Shown: piece by piece, positions 8,083 to 16,417 of the stretch
How positions within the stretch are numbered: position 1 is the first letter of the stretch
How the letters are laid out: every line of letters begins with the position of its first letter
Assembly (NCBI RefSeq): GCF_029278565.1
Contig: NZ_CP119559.1
Location: 2,974,665 to 3,038,664 of the forward strand
DNA from: Haloarcula halophila
GTDB taxonomy: Archaea; Halobacteriota; Halobacteria; Halobacteriales; Haloarculaceae
DNA: 64,000 nt
Direction: 5' to 3'
Notes under the pieces: generated by a model
What the model was told of the DNA's origin: nothing
Databases searched by the model: none
What the model saw: only the letters and a program-made list of their open reading frames with translations
Position numbers and translations under genes: made by a program

Positions 8083-8943
8083 GTGGACGCTCCGGACCCG
8101 GACACCGACGATGCGACACACGGCGTCGTGACGAACATGTCGAGCGAACAGGTGAACAGAGCCACGTGGGTCCGGGCCGAGAACGCCGTCGTCTCGACGT
8201 GTCTCGCTCACGGACACACTGTCTTCCTGGCTGTCGACGAGGAGACGCTCGCTGCCCACGCCGAGGAGTCGCTGGAGACGCTCCGGTCGCTCGACAGGCT
8301 CGACCGTGCCGGTGGAACCGATACGGCCGTGTTCCGGGCGGACGAGGACGACCGCCAGGCGGTGCTGTCGGCACTGTCGGTCGAGGACACCGAAGAGCCG
8401 ATCCCGGTCCACCGGGTCATCTCCTGGCGGGCGCGTGGCATCAAACGGATCACGACCCTCCGTGAGGGGTCCTGGCGGTACGATTCCGTACCGAAGCAGA
8501 CCGCCAGCCGGTGGTTCCACGAACCGAACGGTGCCCTCAAGGACGCCGTCGAGGCCGCGTTAGCGCCGATCCCGGCGACGGGGTTGTTCCCGGCCGGTGA
8601 GATCGAGGTCGAGACCGCCGATCGGGGGACCGTCTCCCTCGACGCGACCCGGATCGAGATGTATCCACACCAGGAGCTGATACAGGAAGTGTATCACTTC
8701 TCTGATCTGGAGACGGTCCTGGTCGATACCCGGACGGAGGAGATCACGCTCGACTGGCGGACCTATCGATCCCGGGCGAAGTCCTCGCTCGGACGGGTGG
8801 TGTTCGGAACGTTACACCGGCTCCGTGAGGCGCCGCCGGATCGGCTCTGTCCGGACGACGCCGAGCAGTTCGAGCGTCTTCAGGACGTGCTCTCGACGAT
8901 GGCGACACAACTGGAGTACGGCGTCGAGTACCGCGAACTATAG
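8083..8943 (+). CDS. Uncharacterised protein, tandem paralogue B
   Basis: A 286-residue soluble protein from GTG 8083, 49 bases after paralogue A. It keeps the same blocks: A-T-H-G-V-V-T, WVRAENAV, W-R-A-R-G-I-K-R-I, Y-D-S-V-P-K-Q, TGLFPAGE, YPHQEL and W-R-T-Y-R-S-R-A-K-S-S-L-G-R-V-V. An A/T-rich element (GAATTTAAC, about 8050-8058) lies about 27 bases before the GTG, so it probably has its own leaderless promoter and is not simply co-transcribed with A. The stop overlaps the convergent Mut7-C gene by a few bases. Function unknown. Confidence 0.75.
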   Translation: MDAPDPDTDDATHGVVTNMSSEQVNRATWVRAENAVVSTCLAHGHTVFLAVDEETLAAHAEESLETLRSLDRLDRAGGTDTAVFRADEDDRQAVLSALSVEDTEEPIPVHRVISWRARGIKRITTLREGSWRYDSVPKQTASRWFHEPNGALKDAVEAALAPIPATGLFPAGEIEVETADRGTVSLDATRIEMYPHQELIQEVYHFSDLETVLVDTRTEEITLDWRTYRSRAKSSLGRVVFGTLHRLREAPPDRLCPDDAEQFERLQDVLSTMATQLEYGVEYREL

Positions 8944-9399
8944 CGACGCCAGTGTCTCCGCAACGTCGTCCCAGTGGCTCCCCTTCCAGAAGTGCTGGCC
9001 GCAGTCACGACACCGCCAGAGCGGCTCGTCGGCCGGGTCGGGTGCGTACTCCGGGGTGGGTTCCGTCCGGTCGACTGCTTCGAGGCGACCGTTGCAGGTC
9101 CCGCAGTGTGTCGGCGGGTCCGCGAGTTCCAGCGTGAACCCGGCGTCCGCCAGTTCCCGGAGCTGGTCGTCGACGGCCCGCTCGGTGAGCAACACGCTGT
9201 CGGGCGCTTCCCGGGCGAGGTCGGCGTCCCGTGTCACGAGCCGTCGAGCCTCCGTGTGGGCCAGTGCCAGCAGGTCCTCGTCGGCTTCGGCGTCCCGGTC
9301 CAGCGCGTAGGCGGCGTCGTACCCACACATCCGGAGATACGTCGCAAGCGTCCCGAGCATCGCGTCCAGGACCAGGGGGTCGCGATCACGCTCACTCAT
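8938..9399 (-). CDS. Mut7-C RNAse domain protein
   Basis: A 153-residue protein. The N-terminal half (LVLDAMLGTLATYLRMCGYDA, then DADEDLL and LVTRDADLA by segments) is the PIN-like Mut7-C domain, with conserved acidic residues expected to bind metal for RNA cleavage. The C-terminal half has a zinc ribbon, CGTC...CRDCG. ATG 9399 lies inside the last codons of polX (AATGAGTGA), so translation is probably coupled to it. An upstream GTG at 9411 is possible. Its position in the DUF5788-polX operon suggests a link to nucleic-acid maintenance. Confidence 0.85.
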   Translation of the reverse strand: MSERDRDPLVLDAMLGTLATYLRMCGYDAAYALDRDAEADEDLLALAHTEARRLVTRDADLAREAPDSVLLTERAVDDQLRELADAGFTLELADPPTHCGTCNGRLEAVDRTEPTPEYAPDPADEPLWRCRDCGQHFWKGSHWDDVAETLASL

Positions 9400-11128
9400 T
9401 GATGAACTCACGGACCGTGTCGGCCGACTGTGCGTTCAGTACGTCTCCCGGCTCGGCCCAGCCACGGCGGGCCGTGTGGACGCCGTAGCGGATCTGTTCG
9501 AACTCGCCGGGACCGTGTGCGTCCGTGTTGATGACGACGGTCGCCCCGGCTTCGGTCGCCTGTTTGACCGCACTCCCCGTCAGGTCCAGTCGGGCCGGAC
9601 TGGCGTTGATCTCCAGTGCCGTCCCGTGGTCGGCGGCGACCGTCGCCAGCCGTTCGACGTCGACGTCGAGCCCGGGCCGACGGTTGAGGAACCGACCGGT
9701 CGGGTGCCCGATCACGTCGACCTCGGGGTGTTTCGCCGCAGTCACCAGACGGTCGGTGCCGTCGCCGTCGAGCGCGGCGTGTGGGGACGCGACCACGATG
9801 TCCAGCGCCGCGAGCAGGTCGTCGTCGACCGAGATCGAGCCGTCGGGCGCGATGTTGGCCTCGACGCCGGCGAAGACGTCGATCTCTGCGTCGGCGGCGA
9901 CGGCCTCGATCTCGTCGAGTTCGTTCCAGAGGTCCTCGTCCGGGACACCGACCCCGCCGACCATCCCCGGACCGGTCGCGTGGTCGCTGATCGCGACGTA
10001 GTCGTGGCCGAACTCCGTAGCGCCGTCGACCATCTCCGCGATGGAGTAGCCGCCGTCGGACCAGTTGCTGTGGGTGTGGAGGTCCCCACGCACGTCGCCC
10101 TCTGCCAGCAGGTCCGGTAACTCCCCGGCCGCCGCGGCCGCGACCTCGCCGCGGTCCTCGCGCAGTTCCGGCGGCACCCACGCCATCCCGATCGCCTCGT
10201 AGACCCCCGCTTCGGTCTCGCCCGCGACCAGGCGGCCCGCCCGCTGGTCGTCGTCTTCGACAACCTCGATGTCGAAAACCCCGTACTCGTTGACTTTCAG
10301 GTCTCGCTCGATCGCCCGGTTGCGGACCGAAACGTTGTGCGCCTTGCTTCCGGTGAAATACTGCATCGCGGCACCGAACTCCTCGGGGACGACCACGCGC
10401 AGGTCGACCCGGACACCACCCGCGCGAACGCTGGCTTTCGTCTCCCCGGCCTCGATGACGCTGTCGGTTCCGTCCCAGTCGGTGAACGCCTCGACGACCG
10501 CCTCGTCGTCGTCGCTGCCGACCAGAACGTCGACGTCGCCGATCGTCGGTTTCCAGCGCCGGATCGACCCACCCAGCGCACAGCGCTCGACGGCGTCGAC
10601 GCCCGCCAGGTAGTCCCGGATCTCCTCGCCGTAGGGCCGGGCCTCGCCCAGCAGCGACCGCTCGTGGGCTTCCCGTGCGAAATCGATGTTGTCGAGGATG
10701 TTCTGCTCGGTCTTCGCGCCGAAGCCTCTCACCTCCTGGATCTCGCCGGCCTCGGCGGCCGATTCGAGTTCGTCCAGCGTCGTGATCCCCAGCGCCTCGT
10801 AGAGGTCCCCGACGGTCTTGGGACCGACGCCCTCGACGGCCGTCAGCGCCGCCATGTCGACGGGTAACTCCTCGCGCAGTTCGGCCAGTTCGCCGATCTC
10901 GCCGGTCTCGACGTACTCGACGATCTTCGAGGAGATCGCGTCGCCGACGCCGTCGATCTCGCCGACAGCGTCCTCGCCGTCGGCGGCCAGCCCCTCGATC
11001 GCACCTGGGTACTCGCGGATGTTCTCGGCCGCCCGCCGGTAGGCGCGGGGCTTGTACTCGACACCCTTGGCCTCCAGCAGGTCGGCGAACGCTTCGAGTT
11101 CTGTCGCGACCTCGTCGTTTCGGCTCAT
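9392..11128 (-). CDS. polX: DNA polymerase X with PHP domain
   Basis: A 578-residue family X polymerase. The N-terminus holds the 8-kDa domain and helix-hairpin-helix segments (G-V-G-D-A-I-S-S-K-I, then EGVGPKTVGDLYEALG). The nucleotidyltransferase motif GDVDVLVGSDDDE is near residue 200. The PHP domain begins DLHTHSNWSDGG near 345 and contains the metal histidines of ISDHATG and TDAHGPGEF. This layout is the bacterial/archaeal PolX used in base-excision or end repair, with the PHP part giving 3'-5' exonuclease or phosphatase activity. One base separates its ATG from the DUF5788 stop, and its end overlaps mut7-C. Confidence 0.93.
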   Translation of the reverse strand: MSRNDEVATELEAFADLLEAKGVEYKPRAYRRAAENIREYPGAIEGLAADGEDAVGEIDGVGDAISSKIVEYVETGEIGELAELREELPVDMAALTAVEGVGPKTVGDLYEALGITTLDELESAAEAGEIQEVRGFGAKTEQNILDNIDFAREAHERSLLGEARPYGEEIRDYLAGVDAVERCALGGSIRRWKPTIGDVDVLVGSDDDEAVVEAFTDWDGTDSVIEAGETKASVRAGGVRVDLRVVVPEEFGAAMQYFTGSKAHNVSVRNRAIERDLKVNEYGVFDIEVVEDDDQRAGRLVAGETEAGVYEAIGMAWVPPELREDRGEVAAAAAGELPDLLAEGDVRGDLHTHSNWSDGGYSIAEMVDGATEFGHDYVAISDHATGPGMVGGVGVPDEDLWNELDEIEAVAADAEIDVFAGVEANIAPDGSISVDDDLLAALDIVVASPHAALDGDGTDRLVTAAKHPEVDVIGHPTGRFLNRRPGLDVDVERLATVAADHGTALEINASPARLDLTGSAVKQATEAGATVVINTDAHGPGEFEQIRYGVHTARRGWAEPGDVLNAQSADTVREFINE

Positions 11129-11129
11129 G

Positions 11130-11582
11130 TTATCTCCCTCGGCCGGCACGCCCGGTGCCCGAGTCGGCGTCCTCGTGGCCCAGTGCCTTCTGTAGGAACT
11201 TCATCCATCGCTTCTTGTCGGCGGCCTCCTGTGCCCGCTGTTCCTGTTCGATGTTGGCCGGACCGAGCTGTTCGAGTGCGTTCAGCGCTCGATCGATCCC
11301 GATGATGGCGTTTGCCAGCTCCTCGCCCCGGTCGTAGCTGACATCGCCGTCTTCGATGCGCTGCTTGCGCTGCAGACGCTCCCGGCGGAGGTTCTTCTTC
11401 GCGCGGTCGACCCGCTCGCGCTCGCCCCGCGGGATCGTCTCCCGGCGCTTGATCTCGAAGACGAACGACTGCAGTTCGATCTCCTCGCCCTGGACGGTGA
11501 TCTCGTCGGGGATGTCGGCGCCGACCGTCGCACCCTCCCGTTCGATGCGCTCTAACAGTTGTTTGCGCTCGAACTCCTTCAC
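11130..11582 (-). CDS. DUF5788 family protein
   Basis: A 150-residue, strongly charged, mostly helical protein beginning at GTG 11582 (V-K-E-F-E-R-K-Q). It matches the haloarchaeal DUF5788 family from memory: GATVGADIPD, V-Q-G-E-E-I-E-L, FEIKRRETIPRGERER, then a long basic helix (KKNLRRERLQRKQR) and ADKKRWMKFLQKALG. The function is not known. It is the first gene of a tight operon with polX and mut7-C, with one base between this stop (TAA) and the polX ATG. The in-frame extension upstream of 11582 lacks family similarity. Confidence 0.8.
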   Translation of the reverse strand: MKEFERKQLLERIEREGATVGADIPDEITVQGEEIELQSFVFEIKRRETIPRGERERVDRAKKNLRRERLQRKQRIEDGDVSYDRGEELANAIIGIDRALNALEQLGPANIEQEQRAQEAADKKRWMKFLQKALGHEDADSGTGRAGRGR

Positions 11583-11690
11583 TGACAGACCGTTCGGGAC
11601 CGGGACCTTTCTCCGTTTCGCTCGCGACGATATCTTTTTCCGCTTCTTGCACGGTATGTACAGACGAGCAGCGACGCGCTCCGGAGACAG

Positions 11691-13763
11691 ATGAACGTCA
11701 CGTTCGAACCGCTTGCCGAGCGGCCAGGGATCGATGTCATCGACTGCGTCGAGCGCCAGCGCTACCAACTCCGAACAGCGGAATCGGTCTCACCACAGCC
11801 GGCCGACGCCGACTCGTTCCGGTTCCCGGTCAGTCGCGCCGTCACCTTCGAGACCGATTCACTGGTCCTCCCGACCGTCGTTCCCGTGTACGTCCGCGAC
11901 GCCGACGGCGAGACGGTCGCCGAGGTCAAGCAGTTCGAACAGGCGTCGGTGCCCGCGGGTGATTACAGCATCGACCTCTGTACGCAGATCAAGACCTACG
12001 TCCGGGTCGAAGCGGCCGTCGAGGTCAGCGTCGACATGGACCAGACCCGCATCGAGTTCGACGCGCCGACGACCGTGGCGGTCGGCGCACGTTCGCGCCA
12101 CGAGCGGCCGGCCGCCACGGTGACGACGACGACTGACCCGATGGATATGCTGGCCGCCATCGAGACGTTCGGTTCGGCGCTCAAGACGACCGATCCGGAG
12201 CGGTCGTACCCGACGCTTCGGGGACACCCGCCGGCGCTCGAACTCGGGGACTCACTCGATATCCCCGAGACGATCACGCGCCCGGAGACGGGGATCACCC
12301 TCGAACTCCCGCCGACGCTCTCGGCCGCCTTCGTCGCCGCACCGCTCGCGTACTACCTCGGCGCCTCTTTGGAGCCGGCGCCGACGCCGCGGTTGACGAC
12401 CGACGACGGGTTCGAGTATTCCCTCTCCGGACCAGACGGATACGAACGCACGGTCGAGCAGACGCTCAAACAACTGTTCTTCTTCGACTGTGTCACCAGA
12501 ACCGAAGGGTACTACGAACTCGATCTACACGAGCGCCGGGAGATCGAACCCCTCGTCGATATCGACTTCGCCACGCTGTACGACCGTCCGCTCACCGAAC
12601 AGGTGGCGGCGTATCTCGACGTTCCCTACGAACTGGTCGCGGACCACGTTCCCGAGTGGCGGTTGACGACCCATATCGACCCGGTCGCGGCGAACGCCGA
12701 GCAGCTTCCGTTCGTCGTCGACGACCTCGCGATCGTCCGGACGCGCCAGGGGACCGGCCCCAGCGAACCCAGTGTGCCCGCGGAACTCGACGGGGAGTTC
12801 ACCCGGGACGACGTTATCACCCGATCCACCAGCACCGGAACCGACACGGAGGCCGAGTACGTCGAACCGGGGTCGGCGGACACGCTCGAACAGGCCTGGA
12901 TCGGCGATAGCATCCCTATCGGCGCGAGCAAACTGACCGCAGACGCGTTCCGCAACCGCCTCGATCGCGACGAGACGGCCGGCGATATCTCGATCACGGT
13001 CGTCCAGAACGACGCCCGGATGGACCAGGAGCGCCGCGTCGCCGACGAGGTGTACGGCAACCGCGCCGACCTTCCGTTCGACGTGACCGTCCGCGAGAAC
13101 TTGACGACCGACGAACTGGCCGACGTGATGGCCACCGAGACGGACTTCTTCCACTACATCGGCCACACCGACCACGAGGGGTTCACCTGCGAGGACGGGA
13201 AACTCGACGCCGCGACCGTCGACACCGTCGGCGTCGATACGTTCCTGTTGAACGCGTGTAACTCCTATCACCAGGGGCTCACGCTCATAGAGAACGGCGC
13301 GATCGGGGGGATCGTCACCCTCAACGAGATCCTCAACGACGCCGCCATCGAGATCGGGAGTTCGACCGCCCGGCTGCTCAACAGCGGGTTCCCGCTCCGG
13401 ACCGCCCTCACCGTCTCCCGTGAGGTCAGTCCGATGGGTGGGCAGTACATCGTCGTCGGTGACGGCGGAATCACGGTGACACAGGCTCCGAGCGGGACAC
13501 CGAACCTACTCGATATCACTGAATGCGACGCTGGTTACGAGGCCGAGATAGTTACCTATGCTACTGACGACAGGGGACTAGGGAGCGTGTTCATGCCGTT
13601 CGTTGACGACAATCAGAAATACTTCCTAAGCTCTGGATCGATAGACACGTTCCACGTATCGCACGACGAGCTCCTACGCTTTCTGAATCTAGAAGAGGTA
13701 CCTGTGCGGATAGCCGATAAACTATATTGGAGCACGTCAGCAGAACTGCGGGAGTTGTTGTAG
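11691..13763 (+). CDS. CHAT domain (caspase-like) protease
   Basis: A 690-residue protein. Residues about 1-440 are a large unrecognised region with beta-rich segments and an Ala/Leu-rich stretch around 210-240. The CHAT peptidase domain is about residues 440-600. The catalytic pair is visible as HYIGHT (His492) and LLNACNS (Cys523), followed by the usual GAIGGIVTLNEI segment. Family members are clan CD cysteine proteases, some of them effectors in prokaryotic immunity. From about 13540 on, codons become noticeably more A/T-rich than in the rest of the gene, suggesting a recombined or variable C-terminal tail. A tiny membrane protein gene lies tail-to-tail 70 bases away. Confidence 0.82.
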   Translation: MNVTFEPLAERPGIDVIDCVERQRYQLRTAESVSPQPADADSFRFPVSRAVTFETDSLVLPTVVPVYVRDADGETVAEVKQFEQASVPAGDYSIDLCTQIKTYVRVEAAVEVSVDMDQTRIEFDAPTTVAVGARSRHERPAATVTTTTDPMDMLAAIETFGSALKTTDPERSYPTLRGHPPALELGDSLDIPETITRPETGITLELPPTLSAAFVAAPLAYYLGASLEPAPTPRLTTDDGFEYSLSGPDGYERTVEQTLKQLFFFDCVTRTEGYYELDLHERREIEPLVDIDFATLYDRPLTEQVAAYLDVPYELVADHVPEWRLTTHIDPVAANAEQLPFVVDDLAIVRTRQGTGPSEPSVPAELDGEFTRDDVITRSTSTGTDTEAEYVEPGSADTLEQAWIGDSIPIGASKLTADAFRNRLDRDETAGDISITVVQNDARMDQERRVADEVYGNRADLPFDVTVRENLTTDELADVMATETDFFHYIGHTDHEGFTCEDGKLDAATVDTVGVDTFLLNACNSYHQGLTLIENGAIGGIVTLNEILNDAAIEIGSSTARLLNSGFPLRTALTVSREVSPMGGQYIVVGDGGITVTQAPSGTPNLLDITECDAGYEAEIVTYATDDRGLGSVFMPFVDDNQKYFLSSGSIDTFHVSHDELLRFLNLEEVPVRIADKLYWSTSAELRELL

Positions 13764-13832
13764 CGTTTCATCCGGTGGACGAGCGAGAACCGCGAACCGG
13801 AGCATCGTCTCACGCCGTCTTTATGAATGCTA

Positions 13833-13967
13833 CTACGGGCCGCTGATGGTCGCACCGTTGTTCGCGGCCACGTTCCCAGCCTGTGACAGCAACAGCAGGA
13901 TGGTGAACAGTGCGCCGATCATTCGTGGGTGGTCAGCCAGGTACTCCTTCATGGTGGTATCGGACAT
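13833..13967 (-). CDS. Tiny membrane protein, DUF7503-like
   Basis: A 44-residue protein, too short for most gene callers. It begins MSDTTMKEYLADHPRMIG, has one hydrophobic helix (ALFTILLLLSQAGNVAA) and ends ATISGP. From memory this matches the haloarchaeal DUF7503 family of tiny proteins. A TTTTTACATATCC stretch lies roughly 30-40 bases upstream on the minus strand and could be its promoter. The surrounding DNA is A/T-rich. It faces the CHAT protease gene tail-to-tail. A role as a protease target or partner is inference only. Confidence 0.72.
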   Translation of the reverse strand: MSDTTMKEYLADHPRMIGALFTILLLLSQAGNVAANNGATISGP

Positions 13968-14254
13968 GATACAGGAACTCTGTCAGGGGGAGGATATGTA
14001 AAAATATTTGAATAGAACGTACATATTATAGATAAGATTAACGATTAATCAACTCTGAGATACGTGCTTATTTATCAACGGGGCGGCTCCGGCGCTGAGA
14101 GTGCGTTTCAGGGCGGTCACCGACGCGTGTTGTTGCCCGGACTGTCACCGCCCCTCGCTGGGTTGCCGGGAATGATAGCGGAGCGATATATAATAGCGAC
14201 CACCAGTATCGTTTTGTAACTAGCAACTCTGTACGGTAGTAGAGTCACGCATCG
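13968..14254. other. A/T-rich intergenic region with promoter-like elements
   Basis: 287 bases with no convincing gene. The left end holds the presumed promoter of the tiny membrane protein on the minus strand. Around 14020-14050 it is very A/T-rich. TATATAATA at 14187-14195 is the clearest TATA-like element and points to transcription of the downstream two-gene unit on the plus strand. The GC-rich middle part (14080-14165) shows no gene I can support. Confidence 0.5.
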
Positions 14255-14359
14255 ATGAACAGACGGCACACCTCCGAGCGCGGTGTGGTCCCGACAGGAG
14301 TTCGGGGCCAGCTCCGACGGCGAGACGCCCTGAATCAGCTGCTGGGGATGGGTCGATAA
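14255..14359 (+). CDS. Possible 34-residue leader ORF overlapping the REC-PAS gene
   Basis: ATG 14255 opens a 34-codon frame, basic and Arg-rich (MNRRHTSERG...). Its TAA shares one base with the next gene's ATG (TAATG at 14357-14361), a spacing typical of translational coupling. The TATATAATA element lies 60 bases before it. I recognise no family; it could be chance or a coupling peptide. Confidence 0.3.
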   Translation: MNRRHTSERGVVPTGVRGQLRRRDALNQLLGMGR

Positions 14360-15267
14360 TGCCGGACCGACAGACGACTGTCGACCTCTCCCGGTCCGTC
14401 CTCCGGGGAAGCTCCGCCACCGGCGACCGCTCCGTCCCGCTGATCCGTACCGAATCGTCCGACTCGCCCGATCCGACACGGACCGAGGTCCCGATTCCGC
14501 TGGCGAAGATCGACGACAGAGAGGCCACCCGCATCCTTCACGTGGACGACGATCCACAGATCGGGAACCTCGTCGAGACGTTTCTCGAACGCATCAACGA
14601 TGACTTCACCGTCGTGACCGAGACCAGCGTCGTCGCCGCGCTGAACAGGCTCAGCGACGAGCAGTTCGACTGTATCGTCAGCGACTACCAGATGCCCACC
14701 ACCGACGGGCTTGAGTTCCTCGAAATCGTCCGCGAGCAGTACCCCGAACTCCCCTTTATCCTCTTTACCGGGAAAGGAAGTGAGGAGATCGCAAGCGAGG
14801 CGATCGTTGCTGGTGTCACCGACTACATGCAAAAGGAGATGGGCACCGACCAGTACGAGGTGCTTGCAAACCGGGTCGAGAACGCGGTTGAGCAGTACCG
14901 AACCGAACAGCAGTTCTGGAACGCGCTGTCCTGGTACCAGCGACTCGTCGAGCAGGAGCTTGCCGGGGTCTGTATCATACAGAACCGGGAGTTCGTCTAC
15001 GTCAACGAGAAACTCGCGGAGACGTTCGGCTACACGCAGGACGAACTCATCGGCGCCAGTCCCGAGCGGCTGACGACCGCGGAGGACCGCGAACGCTTCC
15101 TTGATGCCGTTCGTGGCGCCGAGGACGACGATCCGCAGTCGTTCGACACCGAGTTCACGGGTGTCCGCGAGGGCGGGGAGACAGTGACCGCCGAGGTCTC
15201 AGGCGGCTCGATCGAGTACGACGGCGAACCGGCCTGGATCGGCGTCCTCCGGGCCGTCGAAGACTGA
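14359..15267 (+). CDS. Response-regulator receiver plus PAS domain protein
   Basis: A 302-residue protein. After a low-complexity N-terminus of about 55 residues, the receiver domain starts ATRILHVDDD and has its phosphate-accepting Asp in CIVSDYQMP. Conserved FILFTGKG and YMQKEM (Lys) follow. A PAS domain occupies about residues 195-300 (W-Y-Q-R-L-V-E-Q, then FVYVNEKLAETFGYTQDEL). There is no histidine-kinase or DNA-binding domain, so it must pass its signal to a separate partner. It resembles the N-terminus of the large kinase at the right end of the window (GTDQY and FTGKG segments are shared). Confidence 0.85.
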   Translation: MPDRQTTVDLSRSVLRGSSATGDRSVPLIRTESSDSPDPTRTEVPIPLAKIDDREATRILHVDDDPQIGNLVETFLERINDDFTVVTETSVVAALNRLSDEQFDCIVSDYQMPTTDGLEFLEIVREQYPELPFILFTGKGSEEIASEAIVAGVTDYMQKEMGTDQYEVLANRVENAVEQYRTEQQFWNALSWYQRLVEQELAGVCIIQNREFVYVNEKLAETFGYTQDELIGASPERLTTAEDRERFLDAVRGAEDDDPQSFDTEFTGVREGGETVTAEVSGGSIEYDGEPAWIGVLRAVED

Positions 15268-15269
15268 CC

Positions 15270-16310
15270 TCAGGTCAGATCGACGAACACCTTGATCGCC
15301 TCCCGCTCGTCCATCGCGCGGTATCCCTCGGGAACACCTTCGAGATCGACGGTCTTCGTAAACACCGGTGAGGGATCGAGCGTCCCCTGGAGGACGTCCT
15401 CCAGCAGGTCGTCGACGTAGGCGCGAACCGGGGCGATACCGCCGGCGAGCGTGACGTTCTTTCCGAACAGCGAATCGACGAGGTCGCCGTCCTCGACCCC
15501 GTTGGGGACGCCGACGTAGCCGACGGTCCCGCCCGGCCGGGCGATGTCGATCGCGGTCTCCATGGCCGCGCCCATGCCGACACACTCTATGGCGTGGTCG
15601 ACGCCGCCGGCGGTGAGCGCCCGTAGTTCCTCGACGGCAGCCTCGCCCCGAGCGGAGATGGTGTCCGTCGCGCCGAAGGATTCCGCGATCTCCAGGCGGT
15701 CCTCGTGGTGGCCCAGCGCGACGATGCGGTTCGCTCCCAGTCGTCTGGCTGCCAGCACGGCACAGAGCCCGACCGCGCCGTCGCCGACGACCGCACACGT
15801 GCTGCCGGCCTCGACGCCGGCGCTGACCGCCGCGTGGTGGCCGGTACACATCACGTCCGTCAGCGGGAGGACCGACTTCAGCACGTCCTGGTCGTCGGCG
15901 TACCGGTCGGGGACCCGGACGAGCGTCCCGTTGGCCTGTGGAACACGGATCTGTTCGCCCTGTGCGCCGTCGGTCGTACTCCCCCAGAACCCGCCGTTCT
16001 TACAGGAGGTGTGTAGCCCCTTCCGGCAGTACTCACAGGAGCCACAGCTGATCGAGAAGGGGGCGAACACTCGGTCGCCGGGCTGGACGTGGCGGACCTC
16101 CTCGCCGACTTCTTCGACGATTCCCATGGGCTCGTGACCCACGCGAGAGCCCTCCTCGCGGTCGCTTTCGCCGCGGTAGAACCACAGGTCCGAGCCACAC
16201 ACTGCCGTGTGTGTCACCCGGACGACGGCGTCGGTCGGCGATTCGATGGTCGGGTCCGGCACCTCGTCGATGCTGATCTCTCCCGGGCCGTGATAGCGGG
16301 CAGCGCGCAT
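15270..16310 (-). CDS. Zinc-dependent alcohol dehydrogenase family protein
   Basis: A 346-residue medium-chain dehydrogenase from ATG 16310 (MRAARYHGPGEI). Catalytic-zinc residues are in HTAVCGSD and VGHEPMG. The structural-zinc cysteines are in CGSCEYCRKGLHTSC. The NAD(P) fold carries the V-V-G-D-G-A-V-G-L motif near residue 170. Such enzymes oxidise alcohols or polyols or reduce aldehydes in the cytoplasm; the substrate cannot be assigned. Two bases separate its stop from the convergent REC-PAS gene. Confidence 0.9.
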   Translation of the reverse strand: MRAARYHGPGEISIDEVPDPTIESPTDAVVRVTHTAVCGSDLWFYRGESDREEGSRVGHEPMGIVEEVGEEVRHVQPGDRVFAPFSISCGSCEYCRKGLHTSCKNGGFWGSTTDGAQGEQIRVPQANGTLVRVPDRYADDQDVLKSVLPLTDVMCTGHHAAVSAGVEAGSTCAVVGDGAVGLCAVLAARRLGANRIVALGHHEDRLEIAESFGATDTISARGEAAVEELRALTAGGVDHAIECVGMGAAMETAIDIARPGGTVGYVGVPNGVEDGDLVDSLFGKNVTLAGGIAPVRAYVDDLLEDVLQGTLDPSPVFTKTVDLEGVPEGYRAMDEREAIKVFVDLT

Positions 16311-16417
16311 GCCAGTCGTTGGGAACCGCCCCACAAAAGCCCGACGGCGACCTGCCGGTCAGGGTCCGGAGACGCACAGTCACAATTCATTTGCCCCGTC
16401 CGCACGTACCCCCGGTA

